Shown piece after piece: positions 17,308 to 26,609 of a stretch of DNA of 64,000 nucleotides; position 1 is the first letter of the stretch; each line of letters starts with the position of its first letter. The stretch spans positions 1 to 64,000 of the forward strand of contig NZ_BDCM01000024.1 in the NCBI RefSeq assembly GCF_001613505.1, written 5' to 3'. The position numbers and the translations under genes are program-made. Origin of the DNA: Nocardia mikamii NBRC 108933. Its GTDB lineage: Bacteria; Actinomycetota; Actinomycetes; Mycobacteriales; Mycobacteriaceae. The notes under the pieces are model-generated. The model ran no database searches. It was not told the origin of the DNA and saw only the letters and a program-made list of their open reading frames with translations.

Positions 17308-17652
17308 ATGAGCACCATGACGCGCACCCAGGCGGTGCGGAAATCCTCGTTCACGATTCTCGCGGCGGCAGCGATCGGTATGGCCTCGGTGGCCGTGGCC
17401 GCCGCCTCGCCTGAAAGTCCTTCGGCCGCAGGCACTTCGGCGGTCATTGTGGAGCCGGCCGGCCCGCAGGTGCCGGGCGCGGCCGGCGCGCAGAGCCCTG
17501 CGGCCGCGGTTGTCGCCGATTCGGCCGCCGTTACTCCGGTGTCGCCGCGCGCCGGGCAGGTTTCCTCACTGCTGGATCTGCTTCCCACGCCGCTGAATTG
17601 CCTGCTGTCCACCGGCTACGCCCTGCTGTGCCTGGGTGTTCCGGTTCCTTGA
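17308..17652 (+). CDS. small secreted protein with signal peptide
   Basis: 114 residues beginning with a basic N-region and a Sec-type hydrophobic core (TQAVRKSSFTILAAAAIGM, then ASVAVAAAS with a plausible AxA cleavage site). The mature part is Ala/Pro/Val-rich and ends with a more conserved-looking block (LLDLLPTPLNCLLSTGYALL) carrying two cysteines that could form a disulfide. ATG 17308 or 17317 may be used; no strong Shine-Dalgarno is seen. Function unknown. Confidence 0.6.
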   Translation: MSTMTRTQAVRKSSFTILAAAAIGMASVAVAAASPESPSAAGTSAVIVEPAGPQVPGAAGAQSPAAAVVADSAAVTPVSPRAGQVSSLLDLLPTPLNCLLSTGYALLCLGVPVP

Positions 17653-17684
17653 ATCGGCGCCGCACGGGGGTCGAAGACCTTCGA

Positions 17685-18068
17685 TCAGTGCCACTGCTGG
17701 AAGACGTCGAGCAGGCGCGTGCCGTGCGATCCGGGCACGTTCGCCATCACCACGACGCTGCCGTCCGGGTGGCTCGCCGCCTCCTCGATCACCTGCCGCA
17801 GTGAGGCGTGCACGTTGCCGTTCCGATCGTGATAAAGCTGGGTGTCCGGCTCGAGACCCGCACCGATCCGGCTCTCCGGAACGACCATCGTGACCAGTGC
17901 CGGAATCGGCCCGTCGCCCAGCGCGGCGGTCTCGTCGTGGGTGAGGATCACTCCGGCGCGCTGCTGCTCGGGCTGGACGACGGGCGTCACGGCGGCGGCC
18001 TGGGTCGCTGCCGCGACGGAGCCGACGAGGGTTGTCAACAGGGCTACTCCGAATACTGCTTTACGCAT
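17685..18068 (-). CDS. secreted protein, 127 residues, unknown function
   Basis: Starts MRKAVFGVALLTTLVGSVAA, a typical signal peptide ending near ATQAAA. The ATG at 18068 is preceded by GGGAGGG. The mature ~100 residues contain GVILTHDETAALGDGPIPAL and a repeated hydrophilic part (YHDRNGNVHASLRQVIEEA, then NVPGSHGTRLLDVFQQW). No cysteines or known catalytic motif are visible. It is convergent with the other small secreted-protein gene and divergent from hemL. Confidence 0.65.
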   Translation of the reverse strand: MRKAVFGVALLTTLVGSVAAATQAAAVTPVVQPEQQRAGVILTHDETAALGDGPIPALVTMVVPESRIGAGLEPDTQLYHDRNGNVHASLRQVIEEAASHPDGSVVVMANVPGSHGTRLLDVFQQWH

Positions 18069-18317
18069 GAACCCTCCCGGCGGTGAGCGTGATGGTGGGT
18101 ACGAGGTTACGCATGGGCAACCAGGCCACAACCCTTATGACAGGAAATTTACGTCGCGTGTTGCGCTGCGGGGCCTGACGGGCGGATGTGAGGAAATTCT
18201 CGGCAAACTGCTGGTCGGGCGAGTGCGAGTACAATGTGGCGGCTCGTCCTGTGGGGTGGCTCACCCCACTACACCCTGTCGTCGACCACTCCGGCGGGGG
18301 CTGCGACACTGGTGGTC

Positions 18318-19655
18318 GTGAGTTCTTCTCCGCGCGCGACCCAGGTAAACGTGCCGGTCTCCGCCCGACTCTTCGAACGCGCCGCCGCGATCATCCCCGG
18401 CGGTGTGAACTCGCCTGTGCGGGCCTTCAATTCGGTCGGCGGCACCCCGCGATTCATCGCTTCGGCGCGCGGGTACACGCTCACCGACGCCGACGGCAAC
18501 GACTATGTGGACCTCGTGTGTTCCTGGGGGCCGATGATCCTCGGACATGCGCATCCGGCCGTCGTGGACGCGGTGCAGCGGGCCGCCACCGGTGGGCTGT
18601 CCTTCGGCGCGCCGACCGAGGCCGAGATCGAGCTGGCCGAGGCGATCGCCGCGCGGGTCGATCCGGTGCAGCGAGTGCGGCTGGTGAACTCCGGCACCGA
18701 GGCCACCATGAGCGCGGTGCGGCTGGCGCGCGGATTCACCGGGCGCAGCAAGGTCGTCAAGTTCGCGGGCTGCTATCACGGCCATGTCGACGCGCTGCTG
18801 GCCGATGCCGGCTCCGGTGTCGCCACCCTGGGTCTGCCCACCTCGCCGGGTGTGACCGGGGCGCAGGCCTCCGACACCCTCGTGCTGCCCTACAACGACC
18901 TCGAAGCCGTCGCCACGGCCTTCGCCGAATATCCGGGCCAGATCGCCGCCGTGATCACCGAGGCGGCCGCCGGCAATATGGGCGCGGTCCCGCCGCTGCC
19001 CGGCTTCAACGCCGGCCTGCGCGAGCTGACCAGCGAACACGGCGCCCTGCTGATCATGGACGAGGTGATGACCGGCTTCCGCGTGAGCGCCGCGGGCTGG
19101 TACGGCCGCGATCCGGTGGCGGGCGACCTGTACACCTTCGGCAAGGTGATGAGCGGCGGACTGCCGGCCGCGGCCTTCGGTGGCCGCGCCGAGGTCATGG
19201 ACCATCTCGCGCCGATCGGGCCGGTGTATCAGGCGGGCACGCTCTCGGGTAATCCGGTGGCGGTGGCGGCCGGGCTGGCCACGCTGCGCGCCGCCGACGC
19301 GGACGTCTACGCGGCCCTCGACCGTAACGCCGACCGGCTCGGATCCCTGATCACCGAGGCTCTGACCACCGCGGGGGTCCCGCACACCGTGCAATTCGCG
19401 GGCAATATGGTGAGCGTGTTCTTCGCCGAGGGTCCGGTTACCGACTACGCCACCGCCAAGGCCACCGCCACCTGGCGTTTCCCGGCCTTCTTCCACGCGC
19501 TGCTGGAACGTGGCGTCTACGCGCCGCCGAGCCCGTTCGAGGCCTGGTTCGTCTCGGCCGCCCTCGACGAGGACGCATTCGACCGTATCGCTGCCGCTCT
19601 GCCCGCCGCCGCCGCGGCAGCCGCGGCCGCCACACCCGAAGGACCCCGCGCGTGA
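18318..19655 (+). CDS. hemL: glutamate-1-semialdehyde 2,1-aminomutase
   Basis: PLP enzyme converting glutamate-1-semialdehyde to 5-aminolevulinate, the product used by HemB. 445 residues from GTG 18318; in-frame GTGs at 18312 and 18315 are equivalent. Motifs are PGGVNSPVRAF, CSWGPMILGHAHP, NSGTEATMSAVRLARG and the PLP lysine at about residue 276 in TFGKVMSGGLPAAAFGG. It ends in an unusual poly-Ala tail. A TACAAT at 18230-18235 may be its -10. The stop overlaps the next gene (GTGA), starting a six-gene overlapping operon. Confidence 0.96.
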   Translation: MSSSPRATQVNVPVSARLFERAAAIIPGGVNSPVRAFNSVGGTPRFIASARGYTLTDADGNDYVDLVCSWGPMILGHAHPAVVDAVQRAATGGLSFGAPTEAEIELAEAIAARVDPVQRVRLVNSGTEATMSAVRLARGFTGRSKVVKFAGCYHGHVDALLADAGSGVATLGLPTSPGVTGAQASDTLVLPYNDLEAVATAFAEYPGQIAAVITEAAAGNMGAVPPLPGFNAGLRELTSEHGALLIMDEVMTGFRVSAAGWYGRDPVAGDLYTFGKVMSGGLPAAAFGGRAEVMDHLAPIGPVYQAGTLSGNPVAVAAGLATLRAADADVYAALDRNADRLGSLITEALTTAGVPHTVQFAGNMVSVFFAEGPVTDYATAKATATWRFPAFFHALLERGVYAPPSPFEAWFVSAALDEDAFDRIAAALPAAAAAAAAATPEGPRA

Positions 19656-20461
19656 GCGACTCAGATCAGCTCGAATCCGTCACTGCCGCAACAGAATCCC
19701 CCTCGCACGAAGAACCGGCGTCCTCCGGTGCGGCCGCGGCGACCGGGGACACCGAATCGTCGCGGGCGCCCGTCCCCGGCTCGGGAGCCGATGCCGGCAA
19801 GGTGCCCTCGCTTCCCGGTGACGTCGCCTCGGATACCGAGACGATCGTGCACGTGATGCGCCACGGCGAGGTGCACAACCCCAAGGGCATCCTCTACGGC
19901 CGCCTGCCCGGCTTCAGTCTTTCGGTGACCGGCCGTTCGCAGGCGGCGACGGTCGCGCGCACCCTCGCCGACCACGACATCGCCCTGGTCGTCGCCTCGC
20001 CGCTGCAGCGCGCCCAGGAGACCGCCGCGCCGATCGCCGGACAGCACGGGCTGATCGTGCGCACCGACGACAACCTCATCGAGGCCGGCAACACCTTCGA
20101 GGGTCTGCGGGTGTCGGTCGGTGACGGTGCCTTGCGCAAGCCGCGGCACTGGTGGAAGCTGCGCGATCCGTTCACCCCGTCGTGGGGGGAGCCGTATCTG
20201 CAGATCGCGCATCGCATGCTCGCCGCCGTGAACAAGGCGCGGGTGGAGGCGGCCGGGCACGAGGCGGTGGTGGTCTCGCATCAGCTGCCGGTGTGGACGT
20301 TGCGGCGCTTCCTGGAGGGCAAGCGGCTGTGGCACGATCCGCGGCAGCGGCAGTGTTCACTGGCTTCGCTGACTTCGCTTGTGTACCAAGGCGATACGTT
20401 GATCGACATCGTCTACTCCGAGCCTTCCGGCGGCTCGGATCCCAGGGTGACCGGGGCGTGA
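19652..20461 (+). CDS. histidine phosphatase family protein (Rv0525-like)
   Basis: 269 residues with a ~65-residue acidic/Ala-rich N-terminal extension, then the phosphohistidine motif HVMRHGEVHNPKG, followed by LTGRSQ-like SVTGRSQAA, SPLQRAQETA and the second catalytic His in VVVSHQLPVW. It belongs to the phosphoglycerate-mutase-like (broad phosphatase) family; the substrate is unknown. GTG start overlaps hemL by four bases, and its stop overlaps the thioredoxin-like gene. The order is conserved with Rv0524-Rv0529. Confidence 0.85.
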   Translation: MSDSDQLESVTAATESPSHEEPASSGAAAATGDTESSRAPVPGSGADAGKVPSLPGDVASDTETIVHVMRHGEVHNPKGILYGRLPGFSLSVTGRSQAATVARTLADHDIALVVASPLQRAQETAAPIAGQHGLIVRTDDNLIEAGNTFEGLRVSVGDGALRKPRHWWKLRDPFTPSWGEPYLQIAHRMLAAVNKARVEAAGHEAVVVSHQLPVWTLRRFLEGKRLWHDPRQRQCSLASLTSLVYQGDTLIDIVYSEPSGGSDPRVTGA

Positions 20462-21066
20462 GCGGGGCGGTCCGGCGTCTGCTGCCGATGCTGCTGGCCT
20501 GCGTGGCGGTCGTCGCCGCGCTGGCCGGTTGTTCGTCGGGTAACGACGCGGTCGCCCAGGGCGGCACCTTCGATTTCGTCTCACCCGGTGGCAAGACCGA
20601 TATCCGGTACGACCCGCCGGCCGCCCGCGGCACGATCGGTCACCTCTCGGGACCGAATCTGCTGACCGGCAAGACCGTCTCGGTCGACGACTTCCCGAAT
20701 CAGGTCGTCGTGCTGAACCTCTGGGGGCAGTGGTGTGGGCCGTGCCGGGCCGAAGCGCCCGCGCTGGAACAGGTCTACGAACAGTCCAAGGACAAGGGCG
20801 TCGCCTTCCTGGGGATCAATGTGCGTGATCCGCAACAGGACAAGGCGCGCGACTTCGTGACCGACAATCACGTCGGCTATCCCTCCATCTACGACCCCGA
20901 GATGCGCAGCCTGCTGGCGCTCGGGGGCAAATTCCCCACCAGCGTCATCCCCACCACGCTGGTGCTGGATCGGCAGCATCGCGTCGCCGCGGTCTTCCTG
21001 CGGTCGTTGCTGGCCGAGGATCTGCTGCCGGTGGTGAATCAGGTCGCGCAGGAGGGCCGGCAGTGA
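20458..21066 (+). CDS. resA: TlpA/ResA-type thiol-disulfide oxidoreductase lipoprotein
   Basis: A 202-residue thioredoxin-fold lipoprotein. The hydrophobic signal ends in lipobox ALAGC, with the lipidated Cys about residue 25. The redox site is WGQWCGPCRAEAP at about residue 95, and the cis-Pro region is FPTSVIPTTLVLD. It should reduce the haem-binding CxxCH cysteines of apocytochrome c outside the membrane, receiving electrons from CcdA next door. GTG 20458 overlaps the upstream stop (GTGA), and its own stop overlaps ccdA. Confidence 0.88.
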   Translation: MSGAVRRLLPMLLACVAVVAALAGCSSGNDAVAQGGTFDFVSPGGKTDIRYDPPAARGTIGHLSGPNLLTGKTVSVDDFPNQVVVLNLWGQWCGPCRAEAPALEQVYEQSKDKGVAFLGINVRDPQQDKARDFVTDNHVGYPSIYDPEMRSLLALGGKFPTSVIPTTLVLDRQHRVAAVFLRSLLAEDLLPVVNQVAQEGRQ

Positions 21067-21908
21067 CGGCGTCGGCCTCCCCGGCGGTGCCGGCATTGGC
21101 TTCGGTCGGCGAATCGTTCCAGCAGACCGCGGCCACCGGACCGCTGCTGCTGGCGTTGGGCGCCTGCCTGCTCGCTGGGCTGGTCTCGTTCGCGTCGCCG
21201 TGCGTGGTGCCGCTGGTGCCGGGATATCTGTCGTATCTGGCCGGGCTCGTGGGGGCCGAAGCGCCGCCGGTCACCGTCGGCGAGGCCCAGGGTAAGAGCG
21301 CGGCCGTCGCGCTGCGCACCGGGCGGATGCGCGTGGCGGGTGCGGCGGGACTGTTCGTCGCCGGTTTCACCGTGGTGTTCGTGCTGGCCTCGGCCACGGT
21401 CTTCGGGGTCATCCAGACCTTGAACGTCAATCGTGAACTGCTGCAACGCATCGGCGGCGTGGTGACGATCGTGATGGGGCTGGTGTTCCTCGGCTTGGTG
21501 CCGATGTTGCAGCGCGACACCAGAATGCATCCGCGCCGGCTCACCGGAATCGTCGGCGCACCGCTGCTGGGCGCCGTGTTCGCCCTCGGCTGGACGCCGT
21601 GCCTGGGTCCGACGCTCTCCGGCGTGATGGCCGTATCCGCCGGCACCGAGGGAGCGACGGCCGCCCGGGGTGTCGCCCTGATCGTGGCGTACTGCCTCGG
21701 TCTCGGTCTGCCGTTCGTGATTCTCGCGTTCGGGTCGGCCACCGCGCTGCGCGGAGTCGGCTGGCTCCGGCGCAATTCGCGCACCATCCAGATCATCGGC
21801 GGCGTACTGCTGGTCGTGGTCGGCATCGCACTGGTCACCGGGATGTGGGATCAGTTCGTCGGATGGATCCGCAATGTATTCGTCTCCCAGGTAACCCTGC
21901 CGATCTGA
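21063..21908 (+). CDS. ccdA: cytochrome c biogenesis protein CcdA
   Basis: A 281-residue polytopic membrane protein of the DsbD/CcdA family with about six helices. The two redox cysteines sit in FASPCVVPLVPG and GWTPCLGPTL. It passes electrons from cytoplasmic thioredoxin across the membrane to the ResA-like lipoprotein. A long charged loop (GEAQGKSAAVALRTGRMR) lies after helix 1. GTG start overlaps resA. Confidence 0.95.
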   Translation: MTASASPAVPALASVGESFQQTAATGPLLLALGACLLAGLVSFASPCVVPLVPGYLSYLAGLVGAEAPPVTVGEAQGKSAAVALRTGRMRVAGAAGLFVAGFTVVFVLASATVFGVIQTLNVNRELLQRIGGVVTIVMGLVFLGLVPMLQRDTRMHPRRLTGIVGAPLLGAVFALGWTPCLGPTLSGVMAVSAGTEGATAARGVALIVAYCLGLGLPFVILAFGSATALRGVGWLRRNSRTIQIIGGVLLVVVGIALVTGMWDQFVGWIRNVFVSQVTLPI

Positions 21909-21913
21909 GCCCC

Positions 21914-23617
21914 ATGACTGCCACGATGACGCCCCCGTCCACCGCCGCGAAACCGCCGCGCCGGTCGCTGCCGCGCCGCGCGTTCGCACTGCTGCGCAAC
22001 GCCTGGCGCGGATTGACCAGCATGCGCACCGCGCTCATGCTGTTGTTCCTGCTGGCGCTGGCGGCGATTCCGGGGGCGTTGCTGCCGCAGCGCAGTCTCA
22101 ACCCGCAGAAGGTCGACAAATACATCGCCGATCGGGGCACTCTCGGTCCGTGGATGGACCGGCTGCAGCTGTTCGACGTGTTCTCCAGCTTCTGGTTCAC
22201 CGCGATCTACGCCCTGCTGTTCGTCTCGCTGGTCGGCTGCATCGTGCCGCGCGTCTTCGACCATTACAAGGCGCTGCGCACGCCGCCGGTCATGGTGCCG
22301 CGCAACCTGTCCCGGCTGCCGCATCACGCCGCGACCACCACCGATGACACTCCCGCCGCGGCGATCGAGCAGGCGCGGCGCGGGCTGCGCGGCTGGCGCG
22401 CGGTGGTGCGCGACGAATCCGACGTGCGCAACGGCCGTCCCGGTGAGGTGACGCTCTCCGCGGAGAAGGGGTATCTGCGCGAGCTCGGCAATCTGGTCTT
22501 CCACCTTGCCCTGGTCGGCCTGCTGGTGGCGATCGCGGCGGGCAAGCTGTTCGGCTACGAGGGCAACGTGATCGTCGTCGCCGACGGAGGTCCCGGATTC
22601 TGCACCACCTCGCCGGCGGTCTTCGATTCCTTCAAGGCCGGGCGGGTCAACGACGGCACCGGACTGACCCCGGTCTGCGTGCGGGTCAAGGATTTCAAGG
22701 CCGACTACCTGCCCAACGGGCAGGCCGAGATGTTCACCGCCGACATCTCGTATCAGACCGGCGATGATCTGGCGACCGACACCTGGCGTGACACCACCAT
22801 CCAGGTCAACCATCCGCTGCGCGTCGCCGGCGACCGCGTCTACCTGCAGGGGCACGGCTACGCGCCGACCTTCACCGTCACCTATCCGAACGGGCAGAAG
22901 CGCACCGAGACCATCCAGTGGCGGCCGGACGACGGCGCCACCTTCCTGTCCAGCGGTGTGATGCGGTTCGACCCGCCCGGCGGCATGTACGGCAGCGAGG
23001 ACGAGCGGCGCAAGAACCAGATCGCGATCGAGGGCTTGTTCGCCCCCACCGCGCTGATGCACGGCAGCCTGCTGACCTCCTCGTATCCCGGACTGACCGA
23101 TCCGGCGGTGGCGATCGACATCTACCGCGGCGAGACCGGACTCGACACCGGGCGCGCGCAGTCGCTGTTCTCGCTCGATCCGGAGATGATCAAACAGGGC
23201 CGGCTGACGAAGCAGCAGCGCGTCAATCTGCGACCCGGTGAATCGGCCACGCTGGCCGACGGCACCAAGGTCACCTTCGACGGCGCGCAGCAGTACGCGA
23301 ATCTGCAGGTCTCCCACGATCCGGCGCAGAGCTGGGTCCTGGTGTGCGCGTTGACGATGATGGCCGGTCTGCTCGTCTCGCTGGTGGTGAAGCGGCGGCG
23401 GATCTGGTTGCGCGCCTATCCGGAAGGCCCGGACGACGACGGTTCCGGTGAACGACGTACTGTAGTAGAAATGGGTGGGCTGGCCCGCACCGACCAGGCG
23501 GGCTGGGGCGGCGAGTTCGACCGCTTGCTGACGCGGCTGCTCGGCTCCGACCGCACCGACACCGGCAGCCCCACGGATCAGCGCCCGGTCGCCCGGACCG
23601 AGAGCACGGGAGAGTGA
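21914..23617 (+). CDS. resB: cytochrome c biogenesis protein ResB
   Basis: 567 residues. ResB forms the system II haem-export and cytochrome c synthetase complex with CcsB. Transmembrane segments lie near TALMLLFLLALAAIPGALL, SFWFTAIYALLFVSLVGC, LVFHLALVGLLVAIAAG and close to the C-terminus (WVLVCALTMMAGLLVSLVV). A large external domain lies between helices 3 and 4. ATG 21914 is five bases after the ccdA stop; upstream in-frame codons fall inside ccdA. A cytoplasmic tail of about 75 residues follows. The stop overlaps ccsB. Confidence 0.93.
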   Translation: MTATMTPPSTAAKPPRRSLPRRAFALLRNAWRGLTSMRTALMLLFLLALAAIPGALLPQRSLNPQKVDKYIADRGTLGPWMDRLQLFDVFSSFWFTAIYALLFVSLVGCIVPRVFDHYKALRTPPVMVPRNLSRLPHHAATTTDDTPAAAIEQARRGLRGWRAVVRDESDVRNGRPGEVTLSAEKGYLRELGNLVFHLALVGLLVAIAAGKLFGYEGNVIVVADGGPGFCTTSPAVFDSFKAGRVNDGTGLTPVCVRVKDFKADYLPNGQAEMFTADISYQTGDDLATDTWRDTTIQVNHPLRVAGDRVYLQGHGYAPTFTVTYPNGQKRTETIQWRPDDGATFLSSGVMRFDPPGGMYGSEDERRKNQIAIEGLFAPTALMHGSLLTSSYPGLTDPAVAIDIYRGETGLDTGRAQSLFSLDPEMIKQGRLTKQQRVNLRPGESATLADGTKVTFDGAQQYANLQVSHDPAQSWVLVCALTMMAGLLVSLVVKRRRIWLRAYPEGPDDDGSGERRTVVEMGGLARTDQAGWGGEFDRLLTRLLGSDRTDTGSPTDQRPVARTESTGE

Positions 23618-24612
23618 ACATGCCGATCGACGAAACACTCGCCGGTTACAGCAATCTCGCCTTCAAGACGGCGTTCGTCGTCTACCTGCTGGTGCTGGCG
23701 ATGCTGATCGTGCAGTACGCCTCCGCGAAGAAGAAGGTGACCAGCGCCCAAGAGCGTGAGCGCGAACTGGTCGGCGTCGGCGCCTCCGGTGGCGTGAGCG
23801 CCGACCGGCCGATGGTGCCCGGCAAGGTGGAGCCCGCCCCGAAGCGTTCGCTGGCGGAGCAGCTGGGCAATATGGCGTTCGCGGTCGTCTTCGTCGCGAT
23901 CGGCCTGCATCTGGCCTCGATCGTGTTGCGCGGCTTCGCGACCCACCGCTTCCCGCTCGGCAACATGTACGAGTTCATCACCATGGCGACCGCGGCCGCG
24001 ATGGTCACCGGCCTGGTGTTCATCCACGACCGTCGGTACCGCGCGATGTGGGTGTTCCTGCTGGTCCCGGTGCTGATCCTGATGTTCCTGGCCGGTCAGG
24101 TGCTCTACGCCGACGCCGCGCCCGTGGTTCCGGCGCTGAAGTCGTACTGGCTGCCCATCCACGTCACCATCGTCAGCATCGGCAGCGGCATCTTCATGCT
24201 CTCCGGTGTGGCGAGCCTGCTGTTCCTGCTGCGCATGTACCAGCCGGAGGGGCGGGAATCGAGCAACCCGCTCGGCGTCCTCGCCCGCCGCCTGCCCGAC
24301 GCCCGCACCCTCGACCGCCTCGCCTACCGCACGACGGTCGTGGCCTTCCCGCTCTTCGGCACCGGCATCATCCTCGGCGCCATCTGGGCCGAAAGCGCGT
24401 GGGGCCGCTTCTGGGGCTGGGACCCGAAGGAAACCGTCTCCTTCATCGCCTGGGTCATCTACGCGGCGTATCTGCACGCCCGCGCGACTTCCGGCTGGCG
24501 CGAAACCAAGGCCGCCTGGATCAACGTGGCCGGTTTCGTCGCGATGCTGTTCAACCTTTTCATCATCAACATCGTGGTGAGCGGGCTGCACTCCTACGCG
24601 GGACTCAACTAG
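23614..24612 (+). CDS. ccsB: cytochrome c biogenesis protein CcsB/CcsA (haem-handling)
   Basis: 332 residues with about eight transmembrane helices. The tryptophan-rich haem-handling signature WGRFWGWDPKETVSFIAW is intact, and the conserved histidines lie in HRFPLGNMYE and LPIHVTIVS. With ResB it delivers and ligates haem to apocytochrome c at the outer face. GTG 23614 overlaps the resB stop; ATG 23620 is an alternative. It ends the operon and overlaps the convergent acyltransferase stop by four bases (CTAG). Confidence 0.95.
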   Translation: MNMPIDETLAGYSNLAFKTAFVVYLLVLAMLIVQYASAKKKVTSAQERERELVGVGASGGVSADRPMVPGKVEPAPKRSLAEQLGNMAFAVVFVAIGLHLASIVLRGFATHRFPLGNMYEFITMATAAAMVTGLVFIHDRRYRAMWVFLLVPVLILMFLAGQVLYADAAPVVPALKSYWLPIHVTIVSIGSGIFMLSGVASLLFLLRMYQPEGRESSNPLGVLARRLPDARTLDRLAYRTTVVAFPLFGTGIILGAIWAESAWGRFWGWDPKETVSFIAWVIYAAYLHARATSGWRETKAAWINVAGFVAMLFNLFIINIVVSGLHSYAGLN

Positions 24613-25976
24613 TAGCCCAGTTCCAGCACGGCGTGGAAACCTTCGGCGAGGCAATCGGTGAAGGTGTCCACGTCCGGGATCGCGGCGGTGTCGGCGTTGA
24701 TGCCCACGCAGCAGGTGTCGGTGTGTGAGATGAGTGTGACGTTGAACGCTGTGCCGGTGGTGGGGCCGAAGGCGTACATCCGCTCGACCGCGGCGCCGGC
24801 GATGTAGATCGGCACGGGGGAGCCGGGCACGTCCGAGGCGACGAAGTCCACGTGCTCGAGCATCGCGGCGACGATGGCGACCGGCAGCCGGTTGAGGGTG
24901 GCGGCGACGGCGGCCGAATAGGGGATCGCCGGTTCGTGCCGCCAGCCCACCACCATCGCGTCGAGTACGGGCATCAGCGCGGCCGGGTCGGTGATGCCGG
25001 CCGGCAGGGCGAATCTGACCAGGGTGATGCGATTTCCGCCGATCGGGTCGGCGTCCTTGCGCACGCTGACCGGCATGGTGACCCGCAGCCGCTCGACCAC
25101 ATTGCCGTGCAGTTCGTGATAGCGGTGCAGCCCGATGACGACCCCGGCCAGGAAGGCGTCGTTGAGTGTGCAGCCCACCGTGTGCGCGGCGCGGCGCATC
25201 GGGGCGAGCGGAACGTCGAGGGTCGAAAGATGGCGCGCCAGACCCCGTTTCGTCATCACGGGGGAAAGGGTGTCGACCACCGGCCGCGCCAGTTTACCGA
25301 TCGAGACGGCCAGCCCCACCCCGTCGCGCACGGTACCCACCGGGTGGGTGAGGGCGTGCCGGGCCAGTGGCAGCACATGCGCGAGACCGCCGCGCAGCAA
25401 CTCCGATCCCACCGCCCAGTTCCATCCGATGATGTCGGCCAGCCCACCACGGCTCTCCGGGGCGGGCTCGGGGTCCGGACGAGGTTCGCCGCCGGCCCGG
25501 GTGAAATCGACGATCTCGTTGGCCAATTGGATACCGCCCACACCGTCGGTCAGGCAGTGATGCACCTTGAGCACCAGCGCGCTGCCGCCACCGGCCACAT
25601 CGCCGAGCACGGTCATCTGCCACAACGGGCGGACCGGGTCGAAGGCCGTCATGGCCTCGATGCGGGCGAATTCGAACACCGCCGTCCGGTCGACCGCGGC
25701 CGGCATGGCGACCCGGCGCAGATGCCAGGACAGATCGAAGCCGGGATCGGTCTCCCAGCGCGGCGGAGCCAGACCCGCGGGCAGCGCGACCAGCCGATCT
25801 CGGAAGCGGGGCGCCATTCGCGTCCCTCGATCGATGGCCCGCACCAGTCGTTCCCAGTCGGGCTCGGCGTCGAGCATCACGACCGAGACGATCGTCGAGC
25901 GCAGGATCGCGTCGCGCTCCATACTCCACGAGAGCAGGTCGGACTGGCTGAGATGGGATTCGCGCGTGTCCGTCAT
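24609..25976 (-). CDS. wax ester synthase/diacylglycerol acyltransferase (WS/DGAT) family protein
   Basis: 455 residues, the normal size. The catalytic HHxxxDG is HHCLTDG at residues 139-145, and the second family block SDVPGSPVPIYIAGA near residue 380 is present. Such enzymes use acyl-CoA to acylate diacylglycerol or fatty alcohols and deposit storage lipid; Nocardiaceae carry many paralogues, so this one may be minor or act on another acceptor. Convergent with ccsB. No equivalent lies here in M. tuberculosis, so it marks the start of the accessory stretch. Confidence 0.9.
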   Translation of the reverse strand: MTDTRESHLSQSDLLSWSMERDAILRSTIVSVVMLDAEPDWERLVRAIDRGTRMAPRFRDRLVALPAGLAPPRWETDPGFDLSWHLRRVAMPAAVDRTAVFEFARIEAMTAFDPVRPLWQMTVLGDVAGGGSALVLKVHHCLTDGVGGIQLANEIVDFTRAGGEPRPDPEPAPESRGGLADIIGWNWAVGSELLRGGLAHVLPLARHALTHPVGTVRDGVGLAVSIGKLARPVVDTLSPVMTKRGLARHLSTLDVPLAPMRRAAHTVGCTLNDAFLAGVVIGLHRYHELHGNVVERLRVTMPVSVRKDADPIGGNRITLVRFALPAGITDPAALMPVLDAMVVGWRHEPAIPYSAAVAATLNRLPVAIVAAMLEHVDFVASDVPGSPVPIYIAGAAVERMYAFGPTTGTAFNVTLISHTDTCCVGINADTAAIPDVDTFTDCLAEGFHAVLELGY

Positions 25977-26249
25977 CGGCGTGCCTTCGCTGGGGAACCG
26001 GCGCCGTGATCGCCGCGGATGCGACTTTCGGCACCGCTCGTGTGTCGACCGTATTCACCGCACGCGCCGCGCCGGTAGGGCCGAACGTCGGTGCCGCCGT
26101 GACCAAGGGCTCGTGCCGCCACGGCGGTCCGACCCCGGGCATGCCGCGTCCGAAAAAGAATTCTTCGTTCCGTGTCGAAATCCCGGACCGTCGCACGAAG
26201 GACTTGTCGAGAGCCGGACCAGCCGGCCCAGCAGCGGAGGAATAGCGAG

Positions 26250-26594
26250 ATGAACACCGACGTCACCGCCTACATCGACGGTAAGAAGCCCTGGCAGACC
26301 GGAATCTGCGCGAGCCTGCGCGAGACGGTCCACCTCACCCTGCCCGGGGTGGTGGAGGTATTCCAGTACGGCAAGCCGCATTTCGCGGTCGACGGGACGA
26401 ACGTCGCCGTGCTGCACGTGGCCGCCGCTAAGGTCTCGTTCATGGTTTTCGGCGCACAGGACATCGAGCCGGTGCCGGGGGTGCTTCGTTCGCTGGGGTC
26501 CGGCGACCGCAAGGCTGTCGACTTCCGTGAGGGCGACGCTGTCGAGCTCGAGTACATCGCCGACCTGCTGCGCCGCGTGGCCGGCACCAACTGA
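26250..26594 (+). CDS. DUF1801 family protein
   Basis: 114 residues with the YdhG/DUF1801 pattern: VTAYIDGKKPWQTGICASLR, VEVFQYGKPHFAV, then VSFMVFGAQDIEPVPGVLR. The biochemical role of the family is unsettled. ATG 26250 has GGAGG at 26236-26240. It is followed within 16 bp by a YciI-like gene and then an ECF sigma factor, so the three form one probable operon. The 273 bp upstream, shared with the divergent acyltransferase, show no gene. Confidence 0.82.
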   Translation: MNTDVTAYIDGKKPWQTGICASLRETVHLTLPGVVEVFQYGKPHFAVDGTNVAVLHVAAAKVSFMVFGAQDIEPVPGVLRSLGSGDRKAVDFREGDAVELEYIADLLRRVAGTN

Positions 26595-26609
26595 GAAAGA
26601 GGATTCGTC

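Noticed and set aside
21851..23638. Minus-strand open frame of 595 codons over resB
   Set aside because: Antisense to resB, which has membrane helices and operon context. The opposite frame has shadow composition only.
26006..26245. 79-codon plus-strand frame before the DUF1801 gene
   Set aside because: No ribosome site and no family pattern. It occupies the divergent promoter region.
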